64,000 nucleotides of DNA from Cocos nucifera (Eukaryota > Streptophyta > Magnoliopsida > Arecales > Arecaceae): the NCBI GenBank assembly GCA_006176705.1, contig QRFJ01004268.1, positions 29,050 through 93,049 of the forward strand, written 5' to 3'. Positions 1-12,388 of this stretch are shown here, piece after piece. Both the position numbers and the translations under genes were made by a program. The stretch's first letter is position 1. Every line of letters starts with the position of its first letter. A model generated the notes under the pieces. The model searched no databases and had not been told where the DNA came from. It saw nothing but the letters and a program-made list of their open reading frames with translations.

Positions 1-430
1 ATTAGAGGATTTCATAAAACTTAATGCATTAATATTTATTTAAATTACACCTAGACCAAAGGATAATTAATAAATATTGATAGTTTTGCTATGCTTGGAT
101 CAAAGGATAGTGAATAAATTAGGAGACTCCACCGTCACATGAAATAAAATTAATCTAATAACCTGAATATTGTATTGACTGAGTTGGTGAACCAATTGCC
201 TTAGTAACATATTATTCTTAAGTTTAAAATCCTAATAATTACACTCTCTCTATTTCCTTAAAATTTTTAATTATTTCTTTATTTTGTTCTTTAATTTCTT
301 ATTCTTATAAATCAGTCTTCTAAATAAAGCATAGGAAAGAGCTTTTCAGTACTTATTTTTCAATCCTCTAGGGATAATACTCTACTCATTCACTTTATTA
401 CTTGATCGACTAGCGCACTTGCCATAGCTA
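1..430. other. AT-rich unassigned sequence
   Basis: No open frame of note and no recognisable domain is present. The stretch at about 330-420 (poly-T runs, then a GGGATAATACTCTACTCA-like phrase and CGCACTTGCC) resembles the end of a gypsy-type LTR or its leader, but I cannot identify it firmly. It lies next to the leader of the family C fragment and probably truncates it. Confidence 0.3.
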
Positions 431-556
431 TAGATTAGCATGCATCATTAATCTTGAGACAAACAACAAAGAAATAAGAAGAATTTAGATAAAACCTGGT
501 GGAATAGATCCTAGATGTAGTAACCCTAGGTGTCTTCTTTTCTTCAACGTAACCTC

Positions 557-568
557 GCTCTGATACCA
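557..568 (-). other. Primer-binding site (initiator tRNA-Met type)
   Basis: The plus strand reads GCTCTGATACCA, the reverse complement of TGGTATCAGAGC. That is the usual primer-binding site of plant copia elements, which pairs with the 3' end of initiator tRNA-Met. It lies 2 bp from the LTR edge, as expected for a minus-strand 5' LTR. Confidence 0.85.
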
Positions 569-570
569 AT

Positions 571-1163
571 TATTAGGATAAACTATCCTCTCTCAGACCG
601 ACATGGCTGCTGGTGATTAGCCAAGCAACAAGGAACAATCTCCTAGGATCAACATAGAAGCAAAATAATGGATTCAAGAGAAAAGAGAGAAAGAGAGTAC
701 TAGAGTTTTTCGGAAGAAAAGAGCTTTATTCAATGAATTCAGCATCATATACAATCTTGACCTATTTTTAGTGTTTATAATTTACAAAAGGATCAAGTCC
801 CAAGCTCATAGAAAAACTTTTCAAAATTCAAACATTCCAGGTACACAAAATAAATCTGCAAAAACTAAGTCAGCTCAGTCTCAGACTTGGCCAGCTAACC
901 TACGACTAGATTGGCTTAGACTGAGACTGAGCTGATCCAGTTGTGTACCATGCCCATAGTTCAAAATTACTACTTTCTATCTAGATTTTTCTCTGAGACA
1001 TAGCCAACCCAATTCCCAACTTAGCCGGCTCAGTCTCAGGATGAGTTGGCCTAGTTTTTGAGCTTTACTACCCGAACTGATTTTTCTTTCAACTTGCTTC
1101 CATCTTTTCATGACCTATTTTCTCATGTTATCAAGACTTGGGAGTGCCACTTTTGAGCTCACA
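571..1163 (-). repeat. Family C LTR (5' LTR)
   Basis: The LTR runs from next to the primer site to a terminal CACA at 1160-1163. It carries several copies of the AGCCGGCTCAGTCTCAG motif (near 865-900, 930 and 1020) that also mark the LTRs at 44709-45323, 42222-43080 and 50154-51184. Its first bases read TATTAGG instead of TG, so the terminus appears mutated. Confidence 0.65.
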
Positions 1164-2906
1164 AAAGGAGGCATGAAAGATGGATGGGGCGGCAGCATAA
1201 GAATGTGGCAATCAGAATTCTACGAAAGCCTTATGCACAAGTGTTTTTATAGAAGATCCTTGCACCATCTAGACTCCTAAATGATCAAGCAACTCATTTG
1301 CTTGATTATCTAGGACTCCAATCTAATAACCTACATCACCCAAAACTCCTCCCAAGTTGGCGAGAAGAAAGGATAAGGAGGAGTCCATGGCGCATGGGAC
1401 TCCTCCCTTCATAAGTTTGATCCAAATCAAACTCTATTAGAATCCCAATCTAGGCATCACAAAAAATCATAAAATTGGGCTCACCCAAAGTATGACTCGA
1501 GCCCAATCACATATCCAAAAATTAGAGCAAAATTATTTTTAGAGAATTTTCTAAAAGTCTCTAATTAGGTGACCCTTAGTTCTCTCACTAAGGTCAACTT
1601 TTGACCCTAGTCCAATTTCACCATGAATGGATTCAATTTTTACAATTAATCTAACCTGGATAGATTCCAATCAAATGAAATTAAACCCATTCAAGATACA
1701 ATAATGAGTTAAATTTAACTCAGTTGTGATGAATCAGAAAGATTATAGAAGGAGAAACTCAGGCTTAATTATGTACTAGCACGATTATCTTAAACTAGAT
1801 TGGATCTTATCCAAATCAATTGAACTGGATTAGCTCAATTGATGACATTCAGACCCAAACTCTTGTTTGTGTGATCCAATTGGTTTAGTTCCATATGGTA
1901 ATGAGATATGTTACGATCTCTATCATTGACAACATCAAAATACCTTTTAATGGATCAGAACTTTTCTGATTCGTATAATTAGAATGATCGATCATTAAAA
2001 TTATTCTAATTGCTCCCAAAATCCATCAGTGACATCTAGCAGTATATGGTGGCAACCCATCAGAATTGAAAGTAAATCTCTCAGTGCAGTTACCTATGTG
2101 ATTGGATTCTTCTATCTTGAGTCTCAACAGGTTTAGGGTTAAGGTGAACTCGTCAAACCCAACATCCATCCTATGACTTAATTATTTGATTCGAGTCCAA
2201 TGTGAAACCCTGATAGAAACTCTTTCTATCATCTTCACTCTATCATGGCCATGGGCTTAAGGACTCAATCTCATGATATCATAGAGTTACTTCTCATCTA
2301 CCAAAGTAGATAGATCCCTTATTGGTACAATCCAATTCCTAAAATGAACATGCTATAGCCAACTTACATCTCAGGGTTTCGAATGGCTAGAAGGTCAAGT
2401 TATGGTATAGTTAAACTATAACACCCTTAAGGTGAACTATCGATGCACCTCAAATAAAGAACTAGACATACCACTACAGCATCGAGCCAGTCATCGACGA
2501 GAAGGTAGACTTCCTTATGATTACTCGAGGTGGTCATGCTCAGTGCTCTTATTCTCTAATGAGTACTTGTGCTCTCACTCTGGTGTCTCCACACTATGGA
2601 CTCAAGACACTTCTATCCTAAGAAAGTGATCATACACCAACCTTTTAGATCGATCCCATCTCATGATGATCCTACGGTTGGGAGCAATTTATGAGTTAAT
2701 TATGAGAATTCTTATCTTAAATTTTTAACTATTTAAAATATGAACTATCATTACCATTAACTCAAAGGATGTATGATAGACACTTTAAATACACACTATG
2801 ATAGAAAATATATATTTTTTTAATTTATAGTCAAAATTATAAAATTATCCTTAGAAGTGTATTACAAGTGTTTAGCCAATTTGGCTTCTCGAGCACACAT
2901 CTAACA
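1164..2906 (-). repeat. Degenerate family A LTR, reversed and truncated
   Basis: Read on the minus strand this is a diverged family A LTR. It starts at 2906 (CTAACA on the plus strand) and runs to 1164, where the family C fragment cuts it. Shared blocks with other reversed copies include the CTAGCACGATT phrase near 1780, the GTTTGTGTGATCC region near 1865, the TGGTGGCAACCCATCAGA block near 2048 and GGTCAACTTTTGACC near 1600. Its end abuts the middle of a forward LTR at about 2905, so it looks like an insertion into the 5' LTR of A1. Small open frames inside it are not genes. Confidence 0.65.
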
Positions 2907-4170
2907 CTATTACCGTATATAATTGAACATAACAGGACCACACAAACAAGGGTTTGGGTTTGGATGTCATTAATTAGACTAACATGGTCTGATTGATTTA
3001 GATTAGATCCAATCAGGTTCAAGAAAATCGTGCTAGTATATGATTAAACCTGACTTTCTTCTTCAATGGACTTCTTGATTGGTTTGAACTCAATCAAATC
3101 AGATTTAGCTTATCTAGAAATCCTATATGGATTTGTCCTAGTCTGACTGGATCTTGTCTTGGTCAGATAAATGTTTGTCCTAATTAGATCAGGACTTGTC
3201 CTAATCCCATGTGATGGAATCAGGACAAGGGTCATTTTGACCTAGTCTTTGTAGCAAAAGAAGGAAGGTGGCGCATGCCCCCTGGGATTTCTCTTGGGGC
3301 GCACACCCTAGATGATTTTTTATGTAAGAGGAGGGTGCATGCCCCTCCTGACATGTGCCAGTAGTGGATAAGCAAGGGAGGTTGCACATTCAAAAGGAGT
3401 TTGAATAGGTCAAGGCATTTGAAAAGTTCAAACATCTTGAGGAAACTTTATCTCTATGCCCACTCCACCTTATCAGATACAGTGGTGACATGTTTTCCTT
3501 TCTTTGTGCAATAAAATAAAGAGGAATTCAGATAGGGCATAGGAAATAGGGAGGAGTCCTTTTGCTTTAAGCAAATTGATTGCTTAAAGCCCTAGGATTC
3601 TAAGGTTCAGGTTATATCTATAAATAGATGTGCTGCCCAAGGGTTTTGGTAATCAGTTATACCATATCTAGGCTCTGCCTCTCCCTCCATCTTCCATGCC
3701 ACCTCTCCCTCTTCCTCTCCCTCTTCTCCATGCCCATGGGGTGGGTGAATCAGTAATCGGGAGTTGACGTGTTGATCCTGCAAGACTGCGCCAAGGGTTC
3801 CTTGATCATGAGACGATCATGTTGCTGCTAGAGATCGGATCGAAGGCATACTAGAGGAGTTCCAATTTTATATCTTCATAGATCTGATCCAAAAGAAGAA
3901 GGCTTCTAGATCTGATCTAAGTGGACATAGGTAGAGGTCGGGCACGTGTGGGGCTATAATCAGAACCTCCATCAACAATCAGATCATTGCTATGAGTGAA
4001 CTATTCATCCAAATCAGGTGGTATTTGATATCATTATTTTTATTTTTAATTTTAGATCAATCTAAACAGATATGAAAATTCTCAAATCTAATCAAATTAA
4101 GATATAAAAATTTAAAAAAATTTGCTACATGACCTAATTTGATTGGGCCGATCCTGCGGTAGTTTCTTCA
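2907..4170 (+). repeat. 5' LTR of A1, 5' part missing
   Basis: Homology to the full LTR at 15273-17488 begins about 1.0 kb into that LTR (the TTACCGTATA phrase at 2911) and continues to the terminal TTTCTTCA at 4163-4170. It contains a TATA-like TATAAATAG near 3615, followed by CT-rich sequence and the GTAGAGGTCGGGCACG block near 3930. A possible splice donor, CAG followed by GTGGTATT, lies at 4015-4025. Confidence 0.75.
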
Positions 4171-4172
4171 AC

Positions 4173-4184
4173 TAGTATTAGAGC
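4173..4184 (+). other. Degenerate tRNA-Met primer-binding site of A1
   Basis: The sequence TAGTATTAGAGC differs at two positions from TGGTATCAGAGC and starts 2 bp after the LTR terminus. The position and match make it the decayed primer-binding site. Confidence 0.75.
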
Positions 4185-5706
4185 CTGTTTTGTAGTTCTA
4201 GATCTAGATTAGATTAGATCTAAAAATTAATTATGATATGACCATATGATTTTTTGATATTATATGAGATATAATTAGATCTTATACATGAGATATATTT
4301 TAAATTTTTGATACATGAGTGTATGCAAAGCATTTGTAGATTAGATCTATAGTCATATATGTGATATATATGCTAGATCTATTTTTTTATAGCAGTAGTT
4401 TAATTTTTTGATTGAGGCATTCTCCTTGGTCATCCGATTATAAGAGTAAGAAGGGTTTAAAGGACCTTAATTTTTATTTGATGGGATGTTCTTATGGTGT
4501 GTAGGGGTGCTGTGCATTTATCCTCAATCAGAAAAGTAAAACTTACTTTTCTACAAAATTCAAGATTCAGAAACCCTAGAATCTAAATGCATGATTTGTT
4601 TTCTGAACCCTGTTAGACTTAATTAAGAATGAAGTTATGAAATAAATTAGGTATAAAAATTAAGAATTTTCAGATCTAAGACACCTTCATAAAACATAGG
4701 TTCGAGTTTGGATAGCTAGATTAGGTTTAGCTTGAGCGGTTGATCAAACCAAATCAGGAGTTGGTTCGGTGAGATCAAGAGTGCTTAAATTGACCAGCCC
4801 ATCAGATGTAAGATTGGTCAAGGTCGACTCACAATTACATATGGTCGACCACTTCAAGACCTAATTTGGTTCCATAGTTTGAGCTTGGATTGTAGGCTAA
4901 CCCGATTAGCTCTGGTCTGACAAATTGGTGTCTAAGGTAAGTCCAGTAGATACGATTAGTTATTTTTAATTAGGAGCTACTTAACCTAGATGCATCCATG
5001 GTGAGTTAATGGCATATCCCTCCCATCGATCTTACTTAGCTGATTAGGTTGACCCAATTTTGTATTAAGGTAACTAACGATTCAAGCTTACCCATGCCAC
5101 TAGGTTAGTCAAAGCCGTTATGACTAATTATGGATCTAAGAGACCTAAATTAAAATCTCTCTAAAAAAATATTAAGTCAATTGGTCTTCCACCATTGTAG
5201 TGGTGCAGCCCATTTCTAGGGTTGATTATTCTCGACTGGATATAGTGGTTTAGTTGCACTGAAAGGATGTAACCACAGCTATTAGGCACGGGATGCTATG
5301 GATTGGGCTCAATATTCTGGATATGGTGAGGGTCCGACTCGCGAATCTAGTTAATGCAAATGGTGGATCTGACTTAACTAAGGAATGGAGCAGTATTCCA
5401 AGCACGGTGAGCTTGATGAATTAGAGATCAAGTTAGGTGCATCATATTTAGAGAAATATTGGATAAGAGTTGTCCATTCATCGATTGACTCATCACTAAT
5501 AACTATTAGATGAGGTGGTGAGCCAATTCGTGACACCACACCACCCACTAAAAGTCCATGATTGTAGAGACTTTTGCATCTCTGCCAAGAAAGTGTAGGA
5601 ATCCAAAAAAATAATGAAAGCCTAAAATTTATTTAAAAAAAATTTCTAAATAAATTAATTAAGTCAATTACAAGTTTAACTAGAAACTTTGATTCTTTAT
5701 AGGAAA
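4185..5706 (+). other. Long untranslated leader of A1
   Basis: About 1.5 kb without coding potential lies between the primer site and the gag ATG. It shares phrases such as AATTAGGAGCTACT and AGGTTGACC (sometimes inverted) with the leaders of B2 and B1. The last bases before the ATG read GATTCTTTATAG then GAAAATG, a splice-acceptor-like context with a TTAAC about 25 nt upstream. Confidence 0.7.
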
Positions 5707-8700
5707 ATGTCTACGTCCAATCCCTTAGTCCGAATCCTAAAGACCAATAAATTGATCAGGCCAAATTTTAAGGCTTGGCTCTAGAATTTAAAAATTATTT
5801 AGAATTTTGAGAAGTTAACCTATGTACTAGACCAGGAACATCTTACTCTCCTTACTCATCACCGATTAGAGAGCATCTCATAAGAAGTGGTTGGACAATG
5901 ATAACAAGGTCAGGTGCTATGTGTTGGCCTCAATATCTGATGAGTTACAGCACCAACATGAGGACATGAAGACTGCTAGCTAAATATTGGCACACCTATA
6001 AGAGTTGTACGGTAAGCAGAGTCGTGCAGCATGCTATGAAGTGTTGAAGAGGTTCTTCAAGGCATAGAAGCGTGATGGGCAGTCGGTCCATGATCATTGC
6101 TTATCAATGATCAAAGACTTAGAGAAGTTTGAGAAGCTTGGTGTGCAAATGGATAAGGACACACAGATTGATCTGATCCTGCAGTCCTTGATTGATTCAT
6201 ATGGATAGTTCATTATGAATTTTCATATGAATAACATTCAGTGCATCCTGGCCGAGTTGTTGAATTTGCTGGTTATTGCTAAGGAGATCTTGAAGAGTTC
6301 AAAGGGCTCAGTGCTTGCTGTGGAGCTGACTTCTTCCAAGAGAAAGTCTTTTGGGAAGAAGAAGTCTATAAAAAAGCAAAAGATGGAGCAGAAGAAGAAG
6401 AAGGGTGATCCAAAGAAGAAGGCCATGGAGAAGGAAAAATATTTCCATAGCAGTTCTGATGGCCATTGGAAGTGGAATTGCCCTACTTACCTGGCCAGCC
6501 TAAAGAAAAAGCGAGAAGGTGGACCTTTTGAAGGTATGCGCATCATTGAGACAAACCTAATGGTTTTTTCTATATCTAGTTGGATGCTTGACTCTAGATC
6601 TAGTGCTCATTTGTGCACTTCTTTATAGGATCTTGAGGATAGCAGGAGGTTGAGGGACAGTGAGATGATCCTGCACATCAGAAATAGAGCAAGAGTTACT
6701 ATTGTGGCCATTGGATCGTACCCTCTACGATTACTGTTTGAAATTATCTTAGTTCTTAGAGATTGTTTTCATTTACCTACTATGAGCAAGAATTTGATTT
6801 TTGTTTTGTGTTTGACACAAGAAAACTATATAATTAGTTTCTTTAAGGACCATTATATAATTCTTTTTGAAAGGAATAAATTTGCAAGTAATTTCTTAAT
6901 AAATGATCTCTACCAGTTACATATAGATATATCTGTTAACAATGTCGAGCATAGTATGAATGCCATAGGATCTTAATGACCTGGAGATAGTTTAAATGAA
7001 AAATACTTATGGCATCTTAGGTTAGGTCATATAGCTAAAGATACGATTAACAAATTGGACAAATCCGAACTAATGGATCCATTGACTTTTGAGTCATGCC
7101 TTCAAGACAAAATGACTAAGCTATCCTTTATAGGACATGGGGAAAGAACCATAGAATTACTTACCCTAGTACATACAAATGTCTGCAGCCCATTCGATGT
7201 GCTGGCCAAAGGCGGGTTTGTCTACTTCATCATCTTTATCGATGATTTATCTTGGCATAGGTATGTGTACCTAATGTGACACAAGTCTGAAGCCTTTAAA
7301 ATGTTTAAGAAATTCAGACATAAAGTAAAAAAATAAATAAAAAATCCCATTAAAGTTTTTCGATCAGATTGAGAAGGCGAATACCTTAGTTGAAAATTTT
7401 TTGACTATCTTAAGGAGAATGGCATAGTCTCATAATAGAATGCCTCAACTCAACAGGATTTCAGAATGAAAAAATCAGAACCTATTAGATATTGTCCGAT
7501 CCATGACGAGCTTCATAGACCTTCTTGAGTTTCTTTAGGGATATAGTTTAACGACAATAATTTACATACTGAATAGGATTCCATCTAAAACTATTCCTAC
7601 CATAGGGTATGAGATATGATATGATAAGAAGCTAAGTTTGAGTTATCTCAGAATTTGAGATTGTCCAACCCAAGTCAAGAGACAGCAAGTGAACAAGTTA
7701 GAATATAGGTCTCTTAGAGCTTGGTTCATTGGATATCCTAAATAGTCATTAGGGTATTACTTATATCTTTCAGAAGACCACAATGTGATTATGAGTTGAC
7801 ATGCTGTATTTCTTGAGAAATAGTTTATTCAAGATAGTGGCATTGAAAGACAGACTAGGCTTGAGGAGAAAGTTTTTGAAGAGCAACAAGCCAAGAAACT
7901 TGAGGAACTCGGATATTCTGAGCTGATCCACACACTACCTCCTCCACCTTATAGATCAAATAGAGTTTTCCATCCTCTTGAGAGGTACTTAAGTATTTTA
8001 GAGGATGTAGAGAAAATATTTCTCATGAAAAATGGAGTTCATTGTGATAATCTTAAAACCTATAATGAAGTGATATCAGATATTGACTCCGAGAAATGGC
8101 AAGAGGCAATGAAGTCAGGAATTGACTCAATGCACTCGAACCAAGTCTGGACCTTGGTAGATCCACCTGAAGGTATTATACCAATTAGATGCAAATGGAT
8201 CTTCAAGAGAAGGACTAGTACAGATGAAAATATAGAGACATTCAAAGCTAGGTTAGTGGCAAAAGGGTATAGTCAGTGCGAAGGCATTGACTATCAGGAT
8301 ACCTTCTCGCTAGTGTTCATGCTTAAATCCATCTGCACATTGCTTGCTATCACAGCATATTTCAATAATGAAATGTGGTAAATAGATACGAAAATGATGT
8401 TCTTAAATGGATATCTTGAGAAAGATATCTATATGGAATAGCTGCTTGATTTTACTTCTAGTGATGGTGATCATAAGGTCTGCGAGCTACAAATATCCAT
8501 CTATGGACTTAAGCAAGCATCTTGGAGCTGGAATGCTCATTATAATGATGTGATCAAATCAATTGGTTTCATCAAAAATGAGAAGGAATCTTATGTATTC
8601 AAAAAGATCAGTGAAAATGCTATTGTCTTCCTTATATTGTACGTGGATGACATCCTCCTGATTGGGAATCATATTTCCATGTTGACCTCGATCAAAGTGT

Positions 8701-9606
8701 GGTTATTTAAGGAGTTTTCTTTTAAAAGCCTAGGAGAGGCATCCTTCATTTTGGAGATTAAGGTCTATAGGACAGATCGAAAAAAATGCTGGGTCTCTTA
8801 CAGAAGATGTACATAGAGGAGGTGCTGAAAAGGATCAGCATGAAAAACTCCACAAGGGGACTTATGCCTTTTAGACATGGCATTCATCTCTCCAAGAAGA
8901 TGTTCCCTAACATATCGGAAGAGATTGAATGCATGAGTAAGATCCTTTATGCTTTGACAATAGGGAGCCTCATGTATGCCATGCTATGTACACGACCTGA
9001 TGTCGTCCATGCTGGGAGTGTCATAAGTAGGTATCAGTCGAATCTAGGTGAAGAGCATTGGACTTCAGTGAAATCTATCCTTCAGTACTTGAGAAGGACT
9101 AAGAATATGTTTGTGATCTCTGGTAATGGAGCACTTCAGATCCAGGGGTATGCAGACTCAAATTTTATGTCTAATATTGATGATCAAAAGTCGACATCCG
9201 AAAGTTGATTCTTGTGAAATGGTGGCATTATGAGCTAGAAGAGTTTCAAGCAAACTCCACTAAGGAAGTAGAGTATATCACTGCCTCAAAAGTTATGAAG
9301 GAGGCATTCTGGTTCAAAAAGTTTATTATAGAATTTAGAGTGATGCCATCAGATGCCGTCCCTCTGTATTATGATAATAATGGTGCCATAGTAATAGCTA
9401 AGGAGCCAAGATCTCACCAGATGTCCAAGCACATTGAGCGGTGGTTCCACCTCATCCGTGATTACCTCGAGAAAGGATACGTCGAGGTCAAAAGAGTCAA
9501 CACCATAGGCAATGCAACTAACACACTAATGAAGTCTTTGAGCCAACAAAAGATCGAAGCCTATCTTAAGAAGATGGAACTTAGATTTATAGCCAATTTG
9601 CTTTAG
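5707..9606 (+). pseudogene. A1 gag-pol polyprotein remnant
   Basis: The start at 5707 aligns with the A3 gag start (MSxSNPL-type N terminus). The order is gag (5707 to about 6500), protease (about 6570-6620), integrase (about 6990-7800), RT (8025 to about 8760) and RNase H (about 9130-9606). The gag zinc knuckle at 6438-6482 has lost its first two cysteines (YFHS in place of CFHC). The protease triad is DSR instead of DSG near 6590. The RT keeps YVDD in LYVDDILLIGN near 8640. Numerous stops and frameshifts exclude function. The terminal LRFIANLL-stop matches the RNase H end of A2 and A3. Confidence 0.85.
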
Positions 9607-9609
9607 ATC

Positions 9610-9620
9610 AAATGGGAGTT
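9610..9620 (+). other. Polypurine tract of A1
   Basis: AAATGGGAGTT sits directly before the 3' LTR start TGTTAC. It matches the ACAAGTGGGAGATT tract in front of the A3 3' LTR. It would prime plus-strand synthesis. Confidence 0.65.
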
Positions 9621-9844
9621 TGTTACTTGTGTACCCTAGAAGTCAAGTTGGCCAACACTTATAAATACTTTCTAGGGGCATTTTTATAATTTTGACTTAT
9701 GATTAATAAAAGGATTATTTCTTCTATCATATTTGTGTATAAAACATTTGTGATACATCTATTGGGTTAACTGGTATGATAACACATATTCTCAAGAGTT
9801 GAGAATTTAAGGCATGTGTTATCATAATTAACTCATAAACTGCT
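9621..9844 (+). repeat. 3' LTR of A1, first ~220 bp only
   Basis: It begins TGTTACTTGTGTACCC and follows the family A LTR with many substitutions (CACTTATAAATACTTTCTAGGGGCA, then GAGAATTTAAGGCATG). Homology ends at about 9844 in AACTGCTCTC, where a reversed LTR begins. Confidence 0.7.
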
Positions 9845-10944
9845 CTCAATTAAACTAGATCAGTTCAATTGATGATCACCAGATTCAAACCCTTGTTTGT
9901 GTGACCCAGTTAGGTTCAGTTCTGTATGGTAATGGGATATGTCATGATCTCTATCATAGACATCATCGAAACTCCTTTCGATGGATCAGAACTCTTCTGA
10001 TTCGAACAGCTAGAATGATCGATCATCTAAATCATTCTAATTGCTTCCAAAATCCACCAGTGACACCTAGCAGTATATGGTGGCAACCCATCAGAGCTGA
10101 ATGCGAACCTCTTGGTGCAGCTACCTGTGTGATTAAGTTCTTCTATCTTGAGCCCCGATCAGATTAGGGTTAAGGTGAACTCGTCAAACCCTAGTCTCTG
10201 TCATATGATGTAATCATTCGATTCGAGTCCAATATGAAAATCTAAATAGAAACTCTTTCTATTATTTCACTCTGCCATGGCCATGGGCTTTAGGACTTGA
10301 TTCTCATGATCATCATAGGGCTACTCCTCTACCACCGAGGTAGATAGATCCCATCTTGATGCAATCCAGTTCCTACAATGAACATATCACAGCCAACATA
10401 CACCTCAGGGTTCCATATGGCTAGGAGACCGAGTAATGGTGTAGTCAAACTATAACACCCTCAAGGTGAACTGCCGATGCATCTCAGGTCAAAGAACCAG
10501 ACACACTACTGCAACATCGAGTCAGTCATTGACGAGAAGGTAGACTTCCTAATGACTACTCGAGGTGGTCACGCTCAGTGCCCTCGTTCTCTAACGAGTA
10601 CCTGTACTCTCGCTCCGGTGTCTCCACACCGTAGACTTAAGACTCATCTACTAAAGAGAAGCGATCGTACACCAACCTTTCGGATCAATCACCATCCTCG
10701 TGATGATCCTATGGTCGGAAGCTGTTTATGAGTTAATAATGATTATTCATGTCTTAAATTTTCAACTCTTGAAAATATGAATTATCATTACCATTAACTC
10801 AAAGGATGTATCACAGACACTAAATACACATGTGTGATAGAAAATAACCCATTTCATTAATTTTAGTCAAAATTATAATTTTGCCCCTAGAAGTGTATTA
10901 CAAGTGTCAGCCAATTCTGGCTTCTAGGGCACATATATCTAACA
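9845..10944 (-). repeat. Reversed family A LTR fragment (first of a pair)
   Basis: It enters at the AATTAAACTAGATCAGTTC hairpin region and runs to the LTR terminus (ACATATATCTAACA) at 10944. On the minus strand this is the first ~1.1 kb of an LTR. The blocks TGGTGGCAACCCATCAGAGC and CTGCCATGGCCATGG are intact. Open frames in it recur in every copy of this LTR and do not represent genes. Confidence 0.75.
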
Positions 10945-12388
10945 AGTTCTAGTAGGAGGACAGGCCCCAACCAGCTCTCCAATAGGTGTATGACACATGG
11001 ACAAAAGTCAAAGTGTCAATGGTCAACATTTGACCAGTCAAAGGTCAACTTTTGACCAAAGTCAAAGGACGAGAAATGGCAGGTGACTAAAAATGGTAGG
11101 TAATATCTTACAAAATAAGACAACCTTTTCTGACTTGGACAAGCTCCAGTCAGACAAAGTGAAGGCCTCTAAATGAGTATGAACTCTTTTGGCTCAGTTA
11201 GGACAACTATTTATGATAGTAAAAGTAGAATGTTAGGTTCAATTGAGTGCTAGCACGATTTTCTTGAACCTAATTGAATCTCATTCGGATCAATTAAACT
11301 GGATTGGTTCAATTAATAATCACCAGATTCAAATCCTTGTTTGTGTGACCCAGTTAGGTTCAGTTCTATACGATAATGGGATATGTCATGATCTCTATCA
11401 TCGACATCATCAAAATTTCTTTCGATGGATCAGAACTCTTCTAATTTGAACAGCTAGAATGATCGATCATCTAAATTATTCTAATTGCTCCCAAAATTCA
11501 CCAGTGACACTTAGCAGTATATGGTGGCAACCCATCAGAGCTGAATGTGAACCTCTTGGTGCAGCTACCTATGTGATTAAGTTCTTCTATCTTGAGCCCC
11601 GATCAGATTAGGGTTAAGGTGAACGCATCAAACCCTAGTCTCTATCATATGATGTAATCATTCAATTTCAAGTCCAATGTGAAAACCTAAATAGAAACTC
11701 TTTCTATTATTTCACTCTGCCATGGCCATGGACTTCTGGACTTGATTCTCATGATCATCATACGGCTACTCCTCTACCACTGAGGTAGATAGATTCCATC
11801 TTGATGCTATCCAATTCCTATAATGAACATGCTATAGCCAACATACACCTCAGAATTTTGTATGGCTAGGAGATCGAGTAATGGTGCAGTCAAACTATAA
11901 CACCCTCAAGGTGAACTATCGATGCATCTCAGGTCAAAGAACCAGACACACTACTACAGCATCGAGTCAATCATTGACGAGAAGGTAGACTCCCAATGAC
12001 TACTCGAGATGGTCACGCTCAGTGCCTTCGTTCTCTAACGAGTATCTGTACTCTTGCTTCGGTGTCTCCACACCGTAGACTCAAGACTCATCTACTAAAG
12101 AGAAGCGATTGTATACCAACTTTTCATATCAATCACCATCCTCGTGATGATCCTATGGTCGAAAGCATTTTATGAGTTAATAATGATTATTCATGTCTTA
12201 AATTTTCAACTCTTGAAAATATGAATTATCATTATCATTGACTCAAAGGATGTATCACAGACACTAAATACACATATGTGATAGAAAATAACCCATTTTA
12301 TTGATATTAGTCAAAATTATAATTTTATCCCTATAAATGTGTTACAGGTGTCAGCCAATTCTGGCTTCTAAGGCACATATATCTAACA
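10945..12388 (-). repeat. Reversed family A LTR fragment (second of a pair)
   Basis: It starts at an internal LTR point (AGTTCTAGTAGGAGG, compare AGTTCTGGCAGGGGG at about 31800) and runs to the terminal ATCTAACA at 12388. It includes the W-box-rich stretch near 10998-11065. It abuts the integrase remnant of A2 at CCTGCAGCTAGC without an LTR of its own on the far side, so it is the surviving end of a reversed insertion. Confidence 0.75.

Larger units (their letters stand above)
431..1163 (-). mobile_element. Family C copia element, 5' fragment
   Basis: A minus-strand 5' end is visible: an LTR (571-1163), then a primer-binding site (557-568), then about 120 bp of leader running towards lower coordinates. 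No coding sequence remains, and the leader is lost at about 430. The element interrupts a reversed family A LTR that begins at 1164. The LTR aligns by eye with 44709-45323, including the terminal block GACTTGGGAGTGCCAC. Confidence 0.65.
2905..9844 (+). mobile_element. A1: full-length but decayed Ty1/copia retrotransposon
   Basis: The parts run in the normal order: truncated 5' LTR (2907-4170), degenerate primer site (4173-4184), leader of about 1.5 kb, gag, protease, integrase, RT and RNase H remnants (5707-9606), polypurine tract (9610-9620) and a truncated 3' LTR (9621-9844). The integrase-before-RT order is diagnostic of Ty1/copia. Many stops and indels make this the oldest-looking family A copy in the window. 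Both LTRs are cut by reversed family A LTR pieces. Confidence 0.85.

Noticed and set aside
2905..2911. An in-place inversion within the 5' LTR of A1
   Set aside because: The reversed stretch continues left for 1.7 kb into LTR sequence that the inversion model would not provide. A reversed LTR inserted in the forward LTR explains it better.
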